From: Ceratodon purpureus
Lineage: Eukaryota; Streptophyta; Bryopsida; Pseudoditrichales; Ditrichaceae
Assembly (NCBI GenBank): GCA_014871385.1
Contig: CM026429.1
Location: 17,278,751-17,342,750, forward strand
Length of the DNA stretch: 64,000 nt
Reading direction: 5' to 3'
Made by a program: the position numbers and the translations under genes. Numbering within the stretch: the stretch's first letter is position 1; every line of letters starts with the position of its first letter. Positions 30,203 through 44,161 of this stretch are shown here, in pieces. The notes under the pieces are model-generated. The model had not been told where the DNA came from and ran no database searches. It was given only the letters and a program-made list of their open reading frames with translations.

Positions 30203-33200
30203 AGTATCTGCGTAGATCCAAATGAGTTTATTTGACGTTGCCCGCGTTTTTGCAATGCTCGTATTACTCACTTCTTATGGTCAATTCTGAGTACTGGTAG
30301 ATAAAATAATTTGTGGAAAAACCCGTAGATTGTTGCATTCAAAGAGGACATAGTGTAGAGCTAAAGCTTCTCCCATCCAAGGTTTTGTGGTATTGTCTTG
30401 TACATCTTTGTTGATATGGCTTTGAAGTTCCCAGTAAATGATGAAATTCTGGCATGTAAATCATTTCACAGCTCGATACTTTTGAAACACTTTCATGTGC
30501 CTCATCATACGAGCTTTGTCATCGTGTAGCAAATTTTTTATGTACTCTGGTAGTCGACGACTATTTCATTGTGAAAAACTTGTGGGAGTGTCCTAGAACG
30601 AGAGGTGTTGGTCGTTACGGACTGAGATGTCTTGCATGCGGTAATTGTATGCAGATCCTAAGCACTGTGTGGAAATTTATTTGTTTTCAACGTCCATGTC
30701 TGCTCATATGGAACAAAATCTAGTCTTTTAGCGAAGTGAACGTTTTACTTACGGAGAGAACAGTAAAAGTACCGAATACCATCTTCTCTTCAAATGCAAC
30801 TTCAAAGTAGATTTTAACTTCTCTTTGAACTCGTGATCAAAGACATATAATTCAACCTCTTAATCAACTCTTCACATGAAATCATGTTTCTCAAATTGTT
30901 AATTAGAGGTGTTACAACTGCATGTAACCTCTTGCAATCAAACTCTTATTAAAGAAAATATACTTTCCATAGATTAATCCCTAAAGGACCATTGTCCTAG
31001 AATGGGCTTTTTTAGAATTCGGGCATGTACCTATGACTTCAATTGAAGTCGAGATTTGTTGAAAGTTTTTGTGAATGTAGGCCATAACAAAAACTTTGAG
31101 GATTTTTTAATTTTTTTTTCCAATTGGACATTTATAAAAATAGTTATGGTACCCAAAGTGGAAAAAGTTATTAAATAGGCAATTCGAGCAGCCATGCTGA
31201 ATACATCAATTACCTCTGAAAACATTTCTATAAATACTTCATGATGTCATCTTTGAGGTTTCCAAAAAAAAAACGACTTTGAGTTCATAATTTTCACTTC
31301 ACAAAATATCAAAATTTTCTCACCATTTCGGGCAGTGCACAACCTAAACTTCTTTTTTCCTTCATAAAAGTTAGAAAAAATCTTCTTTTAGGTTTTTTAT
31401 TTTTTTCAGTGAAAATATGGACATCAATCTTTACTTTGACCGTTTGAATTGGTACTTGTTAATAAAACTCAAGATTTAAATCCAAGAATCTATGAAAACT
31501 AAAATGAAGATAGAGTCCAAAGTCATCACAACTGTATTCTACAAATATATGCACTGGAAACAATTGGTGGTTGCTAGGTCAACTATCAAATTCACACACG
31601 TACCGTAGGTTACTAATAGCTTGGGCACTGTTTTGTCTAATAATTAATTAAAGTGTAGAAAATAACTAGGCAATTTGAAAAATAATATCTCAAAATTGGG
31701 GAATTCTAACTTACATTTTGGAGTGTACTCTTCAAAATCATCACATTCCACTATCAACACCATAATTTTTATTTTTTATTTTTGAGCAAACAGAGTTAAG
31801 ATTTTCCTGAAAATTTAGGCAGACTTGTAATTAATTATAATTTATCTAAGCTATTAGTAACCTACTGCAGTAATAGAACGATGACAACATACTCTATTCT
31901 TGGTTGGATCAAAATCTTGTACGCAAAACTACCACGGAAATCAGCATGTTGTGATCAGAAGTAACTAATTATCATTGATACTAACTGGTAGTTGATGTCC
32001 CCCGCGACAAACATCACCTTTGACTTAACAACGAGGGGTTCCAAAAGAGGGCACCAATTGGTAAGAGCAGAAAGTCCCCTACATATATTTTGTCAATGTA
32101 AAAAAAAAAAAATTAATTTAATTAAAAATTTAAAAATATATAAATAATCTTAAAATATTTAAATGGATACTCCAAAACAATTTGAAAGTCTATGGTTCCA
32201 AAAAATCAAAATTATTAAAAAGATGACGCATGCCCTTTAAAATTAAAAACAATGAGAGATTAAGAAAAGAACAAGATTTATTGCAAGGAGTTGATGTCTT
32301 CCATGGTGTTGATACAAGCAACGCTGAATTTTGCAACCACCAACTCAACTCATAAGTACAATATTTGCTAATCATATTACAAATATGTTCAATGATTGAT
32401 CACCTTTGCTTTCATTTAATTAAATAAAGATTGCAAGGCCAATTGAAACCATTGAAAATATTGATTTAATGGACGCAAATTTTACTCAAATTTAATATCC
32501 AACTAATTGAGGACTTGAAGTACTTCTAATTTAACTTATCTTCAATTTTATAGAGATTTTGGATATTATTGTTTTGTATTCTATCTTGTTTCCCTCAATT
32601 TGTTCCTCCAATCCATAATTGACTATTATATACATAATTTTGTTGAACTCATGACTTTCATACAATATGTATGAATCTCCAATAAGACTAGTTTTTCTTT
32701 CCTCTCTATTTATCATCAACATACTTGACTCAATTTTTTGAATGTTGAAGGCAACCTCCATAAACCATTGTTCTAGCAAACTCTATAGTTTGTAATTCCT
32801 CTTGAAAATATAATGAGTTTGCCATATTGTTGAATATAGCTGTACTACTTATGCCCTTGGCTATATCCAAGATAGCTTTTAAGTACAAATAGCTTCCATT
32901 TTTCTCGTTCTCTTCAAACATGACAAAATCTAACTCCAAATTTTTAACGTGGGTGCAATTACTATTTGGATCCAATCTACATCCAAATTCAAAATGCAAA
33001 CCATAGTTTTAAAGTTTTATATATTGGATATCTTTTAGCACACGTATTCATTTTCAATTCATAATTTTCACCATTTCCTCTATTTGCGTCTATTCTTTAT
33101 TGTTTCTCATGACTACTTTACTCTCTCTGATTCATTTCTTTAACCCCTAAACGTTTTCACCTATGTCTATTTTCGGCAATTTTGCAAAGATGCATTATAA

Positions 33201-35721
33201 AATGCAATTAATATGAATATTTAGAACTTGATGTAGAAATAAAAGTTATACATCTTGAATTTTAGATTCTGTCTAGTATACGGTTAGATCTATGACTACT
33301 ATGACTAATCTTTTTTTGTAAATTTTGAAACATAAAATAAAAAATTATTTTGTAATTAAATTACAAGTAAGATATTGACAATAAGTGGATGAAATTTTTT
33401 GTGATGGGTTATAATGTAGCACTTTAGATATAGTGATTTTTGGAGATTTTTTGGATGCTTGATTTCAATAGTTTTTTTCTTCAAGAACACTTTTAGAAAT
33501 TTAGACCAAAATCTTCAAGATTCGGTGAAACACTTCAACACAAAATGAGGTATAATTTTTTCAATTTTGTTTTCTTTTACGATTGAATTACACATACATG
33601 AAGCTAACTTCCCAAAAAAAATGAGTAAAAAAATCACACCACAAAAAGTGCATGATGGATGAGAAAATACAGATGAAATCTATACATCAGGCCATAAAAG
33701 CCTGCTTGAGCAGTTAGGGGTTAAATACGGTATACAAGGTTTGAAATTGGAAGGAGGTTCCATGCCAATAACCTTTCTTGAATTTAGCCATGGCTATGGT
33801 GCTGGTACTTAATGTTAAATGAGTTAGTTGATTGCATATTTAAATGCAAATTATTTGCTATAATGCAAGTCACTGCACATAGCTAGTACCTCAATGTTCA
33901 TGTTATAAAATTTCCCTCTCAATTACAAATTCTGGCCTGAAATTAAATAATCAATTCTAAAATCTATCGCCTAGAATTTTCCTTGAAATAAAACTAAAAA
34001 AAGAAAAGTGTACTTTCAAGAAAATAAACCAATAAACGAACAATATAAAATGTATGTGTTTGATGATTAGATGTTGAACCATCTTGTGGTAGTGACATGA
34101 CAACCAAAAGAAAGTACCTTCTTGTTCAATGGATTAAAATCATTTTTAATTGAAGATTTGAAAAATATAATTTTATTTCTTTGTGTACAAGAAGCGAAAA
34201 CTCTTAACGTTGTTTCACGAAAGGCTCTACCTATTTACAGAGGTATTGTCAATGGATCCCTAAAGTCGAAAGGCCTCAAAAGTCCCAAAATCCCTCAATA
34301 TTGGCCTCTTTCAATACAAGGTGTAAGTTTTTAAATTTTGATGTATTTTGAGGGATGTAACTGTAGAATCTAGTAACTTACTTGTATATGAACATGTACC
34401 TGAAATCTTAGATTCAAACTCTATACCGTTTGTGAGATCATAATGTTTAAAGTTGAAAAAAAAGTTTTTTTCCCTTGTTGCAAATTGGGTGTGAAGTGTT
34501 TTGTGAGCCAAAAAAACCAATTTCACAAGTAAATTTGAGCTGAGGCTCATCAAATTCTTGTTTCTAGATAGATTAAGAATATGTTCATGCACTTTTTACC
34601 CTCATACGATCTAAAAAACCTAAAGAAATGCTTGATTTTTCACATGGGGGTATGCTGAAATTCAAATTCAAAGGCCGGTCTTTGATAGTTAAAAAGGCAT
34701 ATAAAGAAATATTGGATTAAAAATCCAAGCGGTGAGATTATGCCTTAAAATTCTATTTACATGTACAAAAAAACCAAACATGAAAAAAAAAAAAAAAAAA
34801 ATCTCAATTTTTGGTGAATTTTCGAAATTTCTGTGAACTAATTAATTTTAGGCAGATTTTGAGGATACATGAGCATATACTGCAGTTTTTGATAGATTTC
34901 AGCATTTCTTAATAGTTTTTTCAAATCTTGACTGCTAATATATCCTAAAGTATAAGAAATTTTGTGGTCTTGTTAGAAAGGTATGGAAAAACTCCTCAAT
35001 CTGCAAAAAAATTTAAAAATTTAAAATTAAAATTAAAATTTAAAAAAAAAACAACTTTCCATGATCTATGTTGAGTAACTGAGAGCCTGAGCAGAGTCAA
35101 ATCGACCCTAGGGCTCATTAGGGCTCATTTCGACTTTTGGGGTTAAAGGACATTTTTGGGTCTTTTCAGGAAACGTGGATTTTTTATTTTTTTATTTTTC
35201 ATAATCCTACACATATTATACGTAACTTCTCTATTCTATAGAATCCAATCATTAAATATTATTACAACTTCACAAACCATCATACAAATTTTTTTTGGGG
35301 CACAGTGATTCATAGGGAGGGAGACCTGAGAAGGCACAAACTACCATTGAACCAGTTTGGTCCCAAAGCACGTTTAGGGGTTTAAAGCATGCTGATGCTG
35401 ATACCTTATGCCACCGCCACAAATCTGGTTGCAGCATACAACTGAAAACCACTGTAAAAATACTCACAATGGATGATGGTAGGAAAAGAAGACCGGTTTG
35501 TAGCAAGTACAATGTTACTGCAAGGTATTCAAGTAAAAGTACATGTATTTTGAGCAGACACTTCTCAGTATGTACATGTAGATACAAATCCTCTAAAAGC
35601 ATTCAATTCATGTCCCTCAATAAGCCGTTTGGTAATTGTAGGAAATGCTGAAAAAAGGTCAGTACTACAGAACCATAATTCTCTTCCAAAAACATATGAT
35701 GTCACGCTTGCGCTTCAAGAA
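30203..35721. other. Long AT-rich intergenic stretch
   Basis: 30203-30800 probably includes the REF/SRPP 3' UTR. The remainder is AT-rich with homopolymer A/T runs (for example near 34780). Two overlapping minus-strand frames at 32531-32999 have a normal-looking amino acid mix and might be a decayed gene piece, but no family is recognised. Nothing else is supported. Confidence 0.4.
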
Positions 35722-38700
35722 TTAAACACTTGAAGTAACTCCGCTCGTGTCACCACTTTCTGAGACTACTAGGTATGAAGCATTTGTACCATCGTATATG
35801 AACCTGTACATTCCCACCTCGTATACTTATGATTAAAGTACACAGTAAATCTGCTCTAGAGGCATTCAACATTTCTTTACACCTACAAAGGCCTAAACTG
35901 ACCCAATGTAGATCTTGAGTCAACTTTTTAATGAACATTTCTGGATAAACAGTAGATTAAATTATTTTCAAATGTCTAAAACGCATTTGCATAGTTCAAA
36001 ATTGACAAGGCTAAAGGCATTTAGCGGTTAAGAACAACGATCACTTTACAAATTAGAAGTTTTCATAGTTGAACTAAGATGCCTCACCATTTTCCCGATG
36101 AAGCATTGCAAAAAAGGCCTGTATTCTTATCATAAAAGTAACCATCATCGGCATTATAGTAATACCTACAAACACCAACTTCAAGTGTCAATAATAAAAC
36201 TTGAAGACCATAAAACCGCATATTAAAAGCAAGTAATAGAATTAAATCTAGCGTTATGAACTAATACAGGAGCGTGTGGTCGCTACTACCGTACAACTAC
36301 TCTCTTAGCTATAGCAGTATAATTCATCAGAACAGTTGCAAATCTGCAATTCAGCGTGCTGGGCTCAACACACCCATCATCGTTAGCTTGACAGAGGACC
36401 AAACATGTCTTACCCAGAATGTGCATCATAAATATATCCAGGAAGCTCTGGTACGGTATTGCTCGTCTGTTCAGCAAGGGAATGCATGTTGACAGAAGTT
36501 CCTCCTATTGTTGTAGATGAAGGAATATCATCGTCTCCGCCAAACATGTCAAAAGAACCATCGTCTTCAGCAGCAGACTACACGTGAAAGTCAATTGTGT
36601 TAGATTCACACATTCAAACAAGCGTCTTTCTGGTGCTTTAAATTTTACAAGTACATGGAACTGGTGTGTGCAGTAATGTCAGTCGGGCGATAACCACCAG
36701 GTGATACACATATATCCAATATATTAGATAAACAATAAAAAAATTAGACTTCGCGGAATAAATGTGGTTTGAGACACCGTGCACTTTAAGTCACCGAGAG
36801 AGACACAAAAAAATTCAAAACGTTTAAAACTGGAGCAGCAACAAACGCCCTACTCCTGAACTTACTAAAGTGCCCACTTCCCTTGATGTACTAACTTCAA
36901 CAACTTAAATGTATTGATTTTTCCATACAGTTTACTAACAGAATTGTCGAACTATGATCTTAAAAGTACCTGAGGATGCAGAATCGTCCCCCCAGCACCA
37001 CCAATGGTATGTCCAGCACTGCCACTTGTTTCACCTCTTCTAGCTCGAGCAAGAGCCTCGTAACCGTCTGTAACACCGACTTAATTTAGGAAAAAGATAG
37101 TTCAAAATAGTAAATAAACAAGTCACTGAAGGCATCCGAACGGACCAATTTCAGAAGATAGCAAACGTGCTTACCGGCTTCTCGTTGCAGGGTTTCTTTT
37201 TCCTCGTGATATATGTCTGCAAGTATATAAATATAATAATTTTAGTAACACTAATGGATTTTTGTGCACCTTCGGCTGCAGCAACAATTTCCCTCAGATT
37301 CTCACTGGGTTTTTTTTCATCAAATAGCTTCGAACATTACAAACCCCTAAATAATGCAATAGTAATCGTAGTACGCACTCTCCTCAATAAGCGCATCACT
37401 GCTGAATTTTTTAATTCTAACTTTTCTTACTATTGCAGTACATGTCTTGATATTACGTCAACTTCTAATCCGTCTTGTCCAATTAATTGGCGGCAAGATT
37501 GCTTAAACCGGTAGTTCCAGGCCCTTACTACGTAGAGTAGATATATACTCCAGTAATATTTTGTCCCTGGTTGACTAGGAGAGCTCAATGCACTAGGAGA
37601 CCTTGGGACTGCCTGCGGGTGGAAAGCGAAGTTATGGTTTGGGAGAAGAGACCTCTGCCACTGCTTTACATGGCCGAAGTTCCGGTTTGGTGAACGAACG
37701 GATTAGGATTCTTACTGTAATCGCCGTTGTCCAACAGCTTCATAGCATCCTCAGTGAGACGGTCAAAAATTTCCTTAGTCTCTCCTGTCATACGCGGAGG
37801 CCGTTTCCTATCCTTCGTTTCGTTCTTGTCCTTCGTTAGTCCTCGGAGTCTTCTAAAGGCTTGCAAAATCTAACCCACAACGAGACTTCGTATTAGTGAG
37901 ATCATTCATATAAATTTATATTATGAAACACCCGACAGACATCTAAATTGCCCAAGAAACCCAAAACAGTTCCACAGAAGAAAGAATGCACCACGACGTT
38001 CAGCAAAAAAAATTGAGAGGTGAACCAACCGTTTCTCCCGGTTGCAAAGTGTCCGCAATCCGTTTCTGGATTACCCACCGCTCTTCCTTTGTGAGCTCAG
38101 TATCTTCCTTCGCCATTTCCCGCTCCTTTTTCTTCTTTGCTTGTAGACTCTCGTCAACTTTTGCAGTCTCAAACCACGCATCCTGGTTTTGGTTTAGGTT
38201 TAGGGTTTTAGGGTTTAAGACATGCAAGGGCACCATGATTTACTGAGAAAGAGGAATCGAGCAGGAAAACACGGATAATATTGATCAAATAGTCGGCATA
38301 GATAAAATCTAACAAGTCAGACTCTAAGAAGCGAGGAAATAAGGTCATTCAATCTAAAATCGTTATGACTTGAAACTTCTATATATCACACACGCGTCAC
38401 TGCAAAAATACTGCCTTAGTTAAGAACACGATGCCCTTCAGCAAGAAAATACCTTGTCGTCGTCATTGAGCCGGTATTCAACATAATTTCCTTCAGCATC
38501 AAAGTACCCTTCTTCTCTTTCTTGGTTCAAGTTGAAAGGCTCAATAGTAATGCCGTCCTCTAATCTTAACATATCACCCTGAGATACAAGCAGGTCAAAA
38601 ACTCAAAAAGAGGGAAGAGGGAAAGCAACACTCTTACACGCAGTGAGTCAGAACAGCGAAACCTCGCAATCACCAGGTGACAAGACAAACAAATCTAATG

Positions 38701-39403
38701 AACAAGAAGGCTTTCAATAGAAAGATGGATAATGTCGCCAGCAAACTTGGGAACGAACTACAGGAGGAGGAGGAGAACAGCAGACCTCTTCTTCGGCAGC
38801 GACGACATCCTCAACCAATGCTACATCCTCAGAGCTGATAAGCTGCTCGTGAAGCACAGTGCGCTGCATTGCACGCTCTTTTGCAGCTAAGCGTGGATCT
38901 GTGGACAAAATCGGACCTCCACCCTCCTCTCCGTCCACAGGATCCCGCAAAAATTCTCTGGCGCTTGATTCCTTCTTCCCCTTGGGAAATCGAGCTTTCT
39001 TCGGCCTGCGAACTCAATGACAGCCGTTAGTTGATAGAAAAGAGTTGAGACGAAAAAAAAAAATTATAAAAAAAAAAAAACCCAAGAAGGATTAAATGTC
39101 TGCTGCTGATGTTGGTGACGGCAGTGATTATGTGATGAAAGGCTAGGAGTGGGATATTGTTAGTTCCAACGGTGGAATGAAGAAATTGAGTAGGAACAGT
39201 GGATAGGGTGAGAAATAGTAGGAAACATTGAGTGTGGAATTGAGAAGCAGAAGCGGGAAGTGGGGAATAGGCAAAGGCAAAGACAAGAGGCTGGGAGAGT
39301 GGAGCCTGGTTTTGAGAGTGACCCACCGGGGAACGTCGGCATCATCGTCCGGGTCAACGTCGAAGAAGTGATCGGGCCCAGTGCGCCTGCGAATCTTGTC
39401 CAT
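35722..39403 (-). CDS. CD2BP2: CD2BP2/LIN1-like U5 snRNP protein with GYF-type C-terminus (10 exons)
   Basis: Exons on the minus strand: 39403-39327, 39005-38786, 38578-38453, 38182-38030, 37869-37716, 37216-37175, 37067-36970, 36577-36414, 36165-36088, 35803-35722. Every junction is GT-AG and phases agree, giving 397 residues. Start is MDKIRRRTGPDHFF with an acidic stretch, then PKKARFPKGKK, EEGYFDAEGNYVEYRL, DAWFETAKVDE, and MTGETKEIFDRLTEDAMKLL, all characteristic of the CD2BP2/LIN1 family. The C-terminal part (GYIYDAHSG, then DDGYFYDKNTGLFCNASSGKW, then FIYD) is the aromatic-rich GYF-like module, here shortened. In yeast and animals the family is a U5 snRNP assembly factor that binds Prp6 and proline-rich ligands in the nucleus. 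The last exon is short and less conserved, so its end is the least certain part. Confidence 0.9.
38193..38216. promoter_or_regulatory. Telobox-like repeat inside a CD2BP2 intron
   Basis: Tandem TTTAGGG-type motifs on the plus strand (AAACCCTA on the gene's sense strand) sit just before the acceptor of exon 4. They may serve as the pyrimidine tract or be an interstitial telomere-like sequence. Confidence 0.5.
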
Positions 39404-40583
39404 GCCGAGGGGGGGGGGGGGGAGGAGGGGGAGAGAAGGGTGAGGCGAGAAGAGAAGAGAAGAGAAGACGGGGGACGAGAGAGAGAGAGAGGGGGGGGGT
39501 GGAGCGAGCGGAAGTGCGAAAGAGCGAAAGAGGGAGTGAAGCCATGGCAGGCAACGAGGGAGGGAGGGAGGGAGGGAGGGAGGGAGAGGGACACTGAGGC
39601 CCTGCCTGCCTGACGGATGACGGACGCACAGACAATTCAATTTCATCCTCATGTATGTCTGTCTGTCTGTCTGTCTGTCTGTCAATGAATGCTGCTCCCT
39701 CTACTTCAACACATGACCCACTCTTCCATATGATTGCATCGTAAGTTATGTGTGTGCCAGCCTAGGCTCCCATTTTCTGAAATACATCCTCCATCATGTC
39801 CAACAAGTTCATGACACTCAATTCCTTCAACAACACCAGCATCCTGTAACTTCCTTCAATCCAATAAACCATACTTCATTCCAACTCTTGTTTTCATGAT
39901 AGAACAAGACATTTGGTGTGGTAGCATTGAGCAATAATGGTTGAGAATTTTTTCATAATTTCTAAAAATATAGCAAAAATGTTTTGGATGAAGCCGGCAA
40001 TGTAGAGCCTATCACCGCAAAAAACATGGCATGAAAACTACAAATCATGTATTTCCAAATACAAAGTAAAGTATTCCACAAAAGTTGAACCTTTGAATTA
40101 CATAATTACATATTTATATTAAAAGAAGTATTAATGTGTTGAAAAAGCATTTTATTTGAATTGATGGCCATGCACTATGAATGGCAATTATGAACTCTTT
40201 CATGAAAAAATCTAATTGTTGCATTTTGTGAATTAAAATCAAAGACTATTATTGCATATTTCTATCTATTATTTTTTCCTATCTTACATATTATTAATAA
40301 AAATAAATTGTTAATATAAAATTCACAATATATATTTTTTTAAATGTAGAATTACATTGATATAATAAATAGTCAATAATTGGGAAAAAACCACAGACCA
40401 GATACCAAAAACCCAAAACCATCTGTAAGTTTTAATACAAAGCAAACACTGTGATTTGATTTAATATAAAACATTCTTATTGATTTCCTTATTCAATTAT
40501 GACATTCTTGAAAAAAATCACCAAGATAAACATTTTAAAATATTTTAAAGATTTAGAAACTTATAAATTTAATAAACATGATT
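39404..40583. other. CD2BP2 5' side with simple repeats, then empty DNA
   Basis: A G14 run (39409-39422), GA-rich tracts (39420-39500), (GGGA)n at about 39558-39585 and (GTCT)n at about 39656-39682 crowd the presumed promoter and 5' UTR of the minus-strand gene. Overlapping Pro/Ser/Leu-rich frames here come from these repeats. 39700-40583 is AT-rich with nothing recognised. Confidence 0.55.
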
Positions 40584-43500
40584 TTATGTTGTAGTAGCAT
40601 AGGCATGTACATACAATCGAACTGCCAAAGCTCCAACAAAAGCTACAACAATTGCTAACATAATTTCTCTTGTACTTATATTTTTTTTATAAAATTGGGC
40701 CTTCGATTCATTGCATGTTTCTAAATGTGCTGACATTGATTTTCTACTTTCTTCTTGATTAACCTTAGATGTATGGCTTAAGGCATTTTTAACTTCTATT
40801 AATTGAGAAGTATATACATTTGACTCTAAAACATCCTCCTTGATAATTGCTTCCATCATTTCAAGTTTTTTCTCAACAGTATGTTTCACTTCTTGAAGTT
40901 CAACATTGTTAGCTTGAAGAGAACTCAACTGGGATTCTAATTCGCAATTATTTTTTATTAAATAAACAATAGATTTGTAATACTTTTCTTTCTCTAATCT
41001 ATTTGCATTAGCCAAATAATTATTTTCATCGTATAAAATGTTCATTTCTAAAGAAACTTGAACTTCATTATCATTATATGTTGGATATGAATAACTTGTT
41101 ATTTGTGGATATAATAATTCGAGAGATTTTGGAGATTTTGAATATTGAGACAATATAGGAAATTTGGGAGATTTAGATGAGTTGTAAGATTTAGGAGATT
41201 CCACAACAAGCATTGGCAAACCTCCACAAGCATTTTCAATTAGTTTATCGTTATCGTGATACTTACTTTGTAAATTGTAAATCAATTCTTCAACTACTTC
41301 TTTGACAATTGTTTTTACTTCATGATATTCATTATTTAAAATTGTTTCGAATTTGATATAACTATTGTTGGATTTATTGTAATCCATTAAAAATTTATTT
41401 TTGTCATTCAAAAGAACCTATTTAAATCAATATCAATAAAGTGATTAAGTAAATGATAAATCATTATGTATTAAATTAATGATAGTAATCAAAAATTCGT
41501 TTTATATTTATAAGTTGAATTTTGAAAGTCTAAGTTAGATACTAGATTTTAAAATTTACATCATTAGTAAAAGAAACTTCGAATAAAACCTCTCCAGGAA
41601 ATCGAAATGATTCTTCATCAGCACAAGTAACATCTATTATTTTCGATTTATTTTGAAAAAACATCTCATTTTCCTTTGTTTCGTCTTCCAAATCAGCTAT
41701 TTCGAATTCTTTCTTTTTGGCAAAATCCTGCATTAATATATTTTGATAATGCTTGTATTTTATTTTTAATTATGAATTATCTCATATGATAAAATCAAAA
41801 ATTGTTATTATAAAAAGAAAACATTGTGTTCAAATGCTACAGTAATTATACTTAAAAAGTTGAGAGTTTGTAAAAGGGTCATATTATAGAATTAAATAAG
41901 TTTTATAAAACTTTGATTATTGCAATCTGATGATGAATTATTATTATTATTATGTAAATTTTAATCATATATCAAATATAATTTCTTAAACATCTTATAC
42001 ATATCAGATTTATTTGAATTGAATAATAAATACTTCAAGCATTGTAATCTTTTTATCAAATCAGACCATGTAAATAATAAGTCACCTTCAAAAGGTCATT
42101 TTGTATAATCAAATTGTTGTTGATACTTGATATTTTTTCATTTTCAAATGTAAGTAAATTTACTTTGCTTCTATATTCAATTATTATTTGCTTACATATG
42201 TCTAATTTCTTAAGCAAATCATCAATTTTACTACTTGCTACAAATATAGCACTTTCTGATTCTCTTTTTTCTATCATTAATGCATTTAACCTTGAATCAA
42301 CAATTATGTTGTTTGATTGATCTTGTAGCATTATAATTTTGTTCTTTAACCCTTTTTTTTCCAAATTCAATGGATCATAATCAACATCTATTGATTTTAT
42401 AAACTCATCTACCTCTTGAACGTTTTCTTGTGATTTATCTCGATCAATTTGAAGAATATCAACTATCCTTTCTAATGACTTTATTTCATCTTTTAGATAA
42501 TAATTATTTTCTTGGAAATAGATATTTTTATCTTGTGATGTCTCTACATCTATCTGCAAAAGAATAATTTTCTCTTTACATTTTTCAAGTTCACATCTGT
42601 AAACTGTTAAATCGTGTTGATAATTGTTTATAATGGATTGAGAAATTTTTTTCTCACTTTCTAAAATTCTTATTTTTTCTATCCCAGATAATTTAGCATC
42701 TTCTGAAATTTGAAAATTCTCCCTTACCAAATCCCATTCCATTTTTAATTTTGAAAGAATTTCATTGAAAGATGATTTTTCAAGTTCTGATTTATCTAAA
42801 GATTCCTTCTGTATGATTATTTCGGTTCCTGATTTTTCAAACTCACTACAAAGAACTATTGTAATATTTTTTAATTTTTGCAAATTTTTAATTAATTCTT
42901 CATTTTTAATTTTTAATTTTAGAACGTTTTTATGAAAATACCGTTTTTTATGTTCTTCTTTTTCAAGCCGGCCTATTAAAAAATCATTTTCATTTTGAGA
43001 TTTTATTAATGATTCACGCAATAATACATTGTTTACTTGGGTTTTTCCTAATCTATCTTTATAATTTTGATTTTCGCTTATCTTTTCTTCATGAGATTTT
43101 GTTAAAGTATTTCTACAAATCTCCAGATTTTGTATTTGTAATTGGAGATTTTCTATTTTTTTATTTAATTCTTCATTAAACTCTCTTAAAGTTCTATTAT
43201 CCGTTATAAACGTGTCTAATTGCCTTTTCAAATTGACATGTTCATCAAGAGCTATAGTTAAATTATTCTCAAGCGATTTTCTTTCTTCAAGGATAGATTG
43301 TAAGTTGTTTAGCATAATGTTTTGATCAATTTTAAGACCAAGTATTTCTATTTGAAATTTCTTTTGATCTTGAACATACTTGTCATCTTCAATTTGCAAT
43401 GATTCATTAATGCTTGTATCTAACTTGGAATCAGCCATCCAAAAACAATGATTCTCTATGGAGTCCTTACATTTATAACATTGTGAATAAATTACTTGAT

Positions 43501-44161
43501 TTAAATTTCTTTCTTTCTCTAAGTTCTGTTGCATATATTCACATTATAATATTGAAAAGCGTATCCAATTGTAAATTTCATATTAAAAAATTCCATAGTT
43601 TAAAGTGATTAGTTGTAGATATAATATAATAATTAGTATTTGTCATTAATATCAATAATCAATAAACTAGATTTATCATTCACATATATACATATATATT
43701 TTTAATTTAGATTTTTATAATTCTTAAATTTGTCAAAAAAAAAAAACTACCTCATTGATAGTGTTGAGTTCTACTCCCAATTTTTTAACTTGTTGAACCA
43801 ATTTATTATTTTCCACTTGAAGATTTTGAGTTTTATATACAAATCTATCAATAACCTCTTGAAAATGCATTAAATGAGAATCAATATTTCGCCCACCAAC
43901 TTCAACATTTGATTTTGAATCATCTAAATGAATCAATGTTGATGCACTACTTGGAACTTCAATAAATGAAAGTTTTTTTGTAGCGTCTTCATTACTTATA
44001 TTTAAAATACCTTTCATTGCTTTGTATAATAATTTCAATTTATTTGAAGAAGAAATAATATGTTCATGGTCATTGTTTTTAGTTAAATTGATTTTTATAG
44101 AGTGACTTGCAACATTTAAAGCTTCATTGGACAATTTTTTATGTCCTTTCTTTCTTCGCAT
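40584..44161 (-). CDS. Long coiled-coil protein with C-terminal membrane anchor (at least 4 exons)
   Basis: Exons on the minus strand: 44161-43751, 43525-42086, 41727-41560, 41417-40584. All junctions are GT-AG and phase 0, giving about 950 residues if the ATG at 44161 is the start. Most of exon 2 (480 residues) is continuous Glu/Lys/Leu/Asn-rich heptad sequence, a long coiled coil. Exon 4 ends with a short basic region and a hydrophobic helix (EIMLAIVVAFVGALAVRLY) seven residues before the stop, so it looks tail-anchored. This layout recalls plant nuclear-envelope or organelle tethers such as WIT-type proteins, but I recognise no specific family. Coding sequence is as AT-rich as its introns. 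A further 5' exon is possible: frames at 44720-44607 (VSYGVFVELACDGKK) and 44604-44435 end in donor-like sites, and might encode part of an N-terminal C2-like domain. Confidence 0.72.

Noticed and set aside
39143-39685. Pro/Ser/Leu-rich minus-strand frames of 93-180 codons
   Set aside because: Apart from the first 26 residues of CD2BP2, they are translations of GGGA, GA and GTCT repeats.
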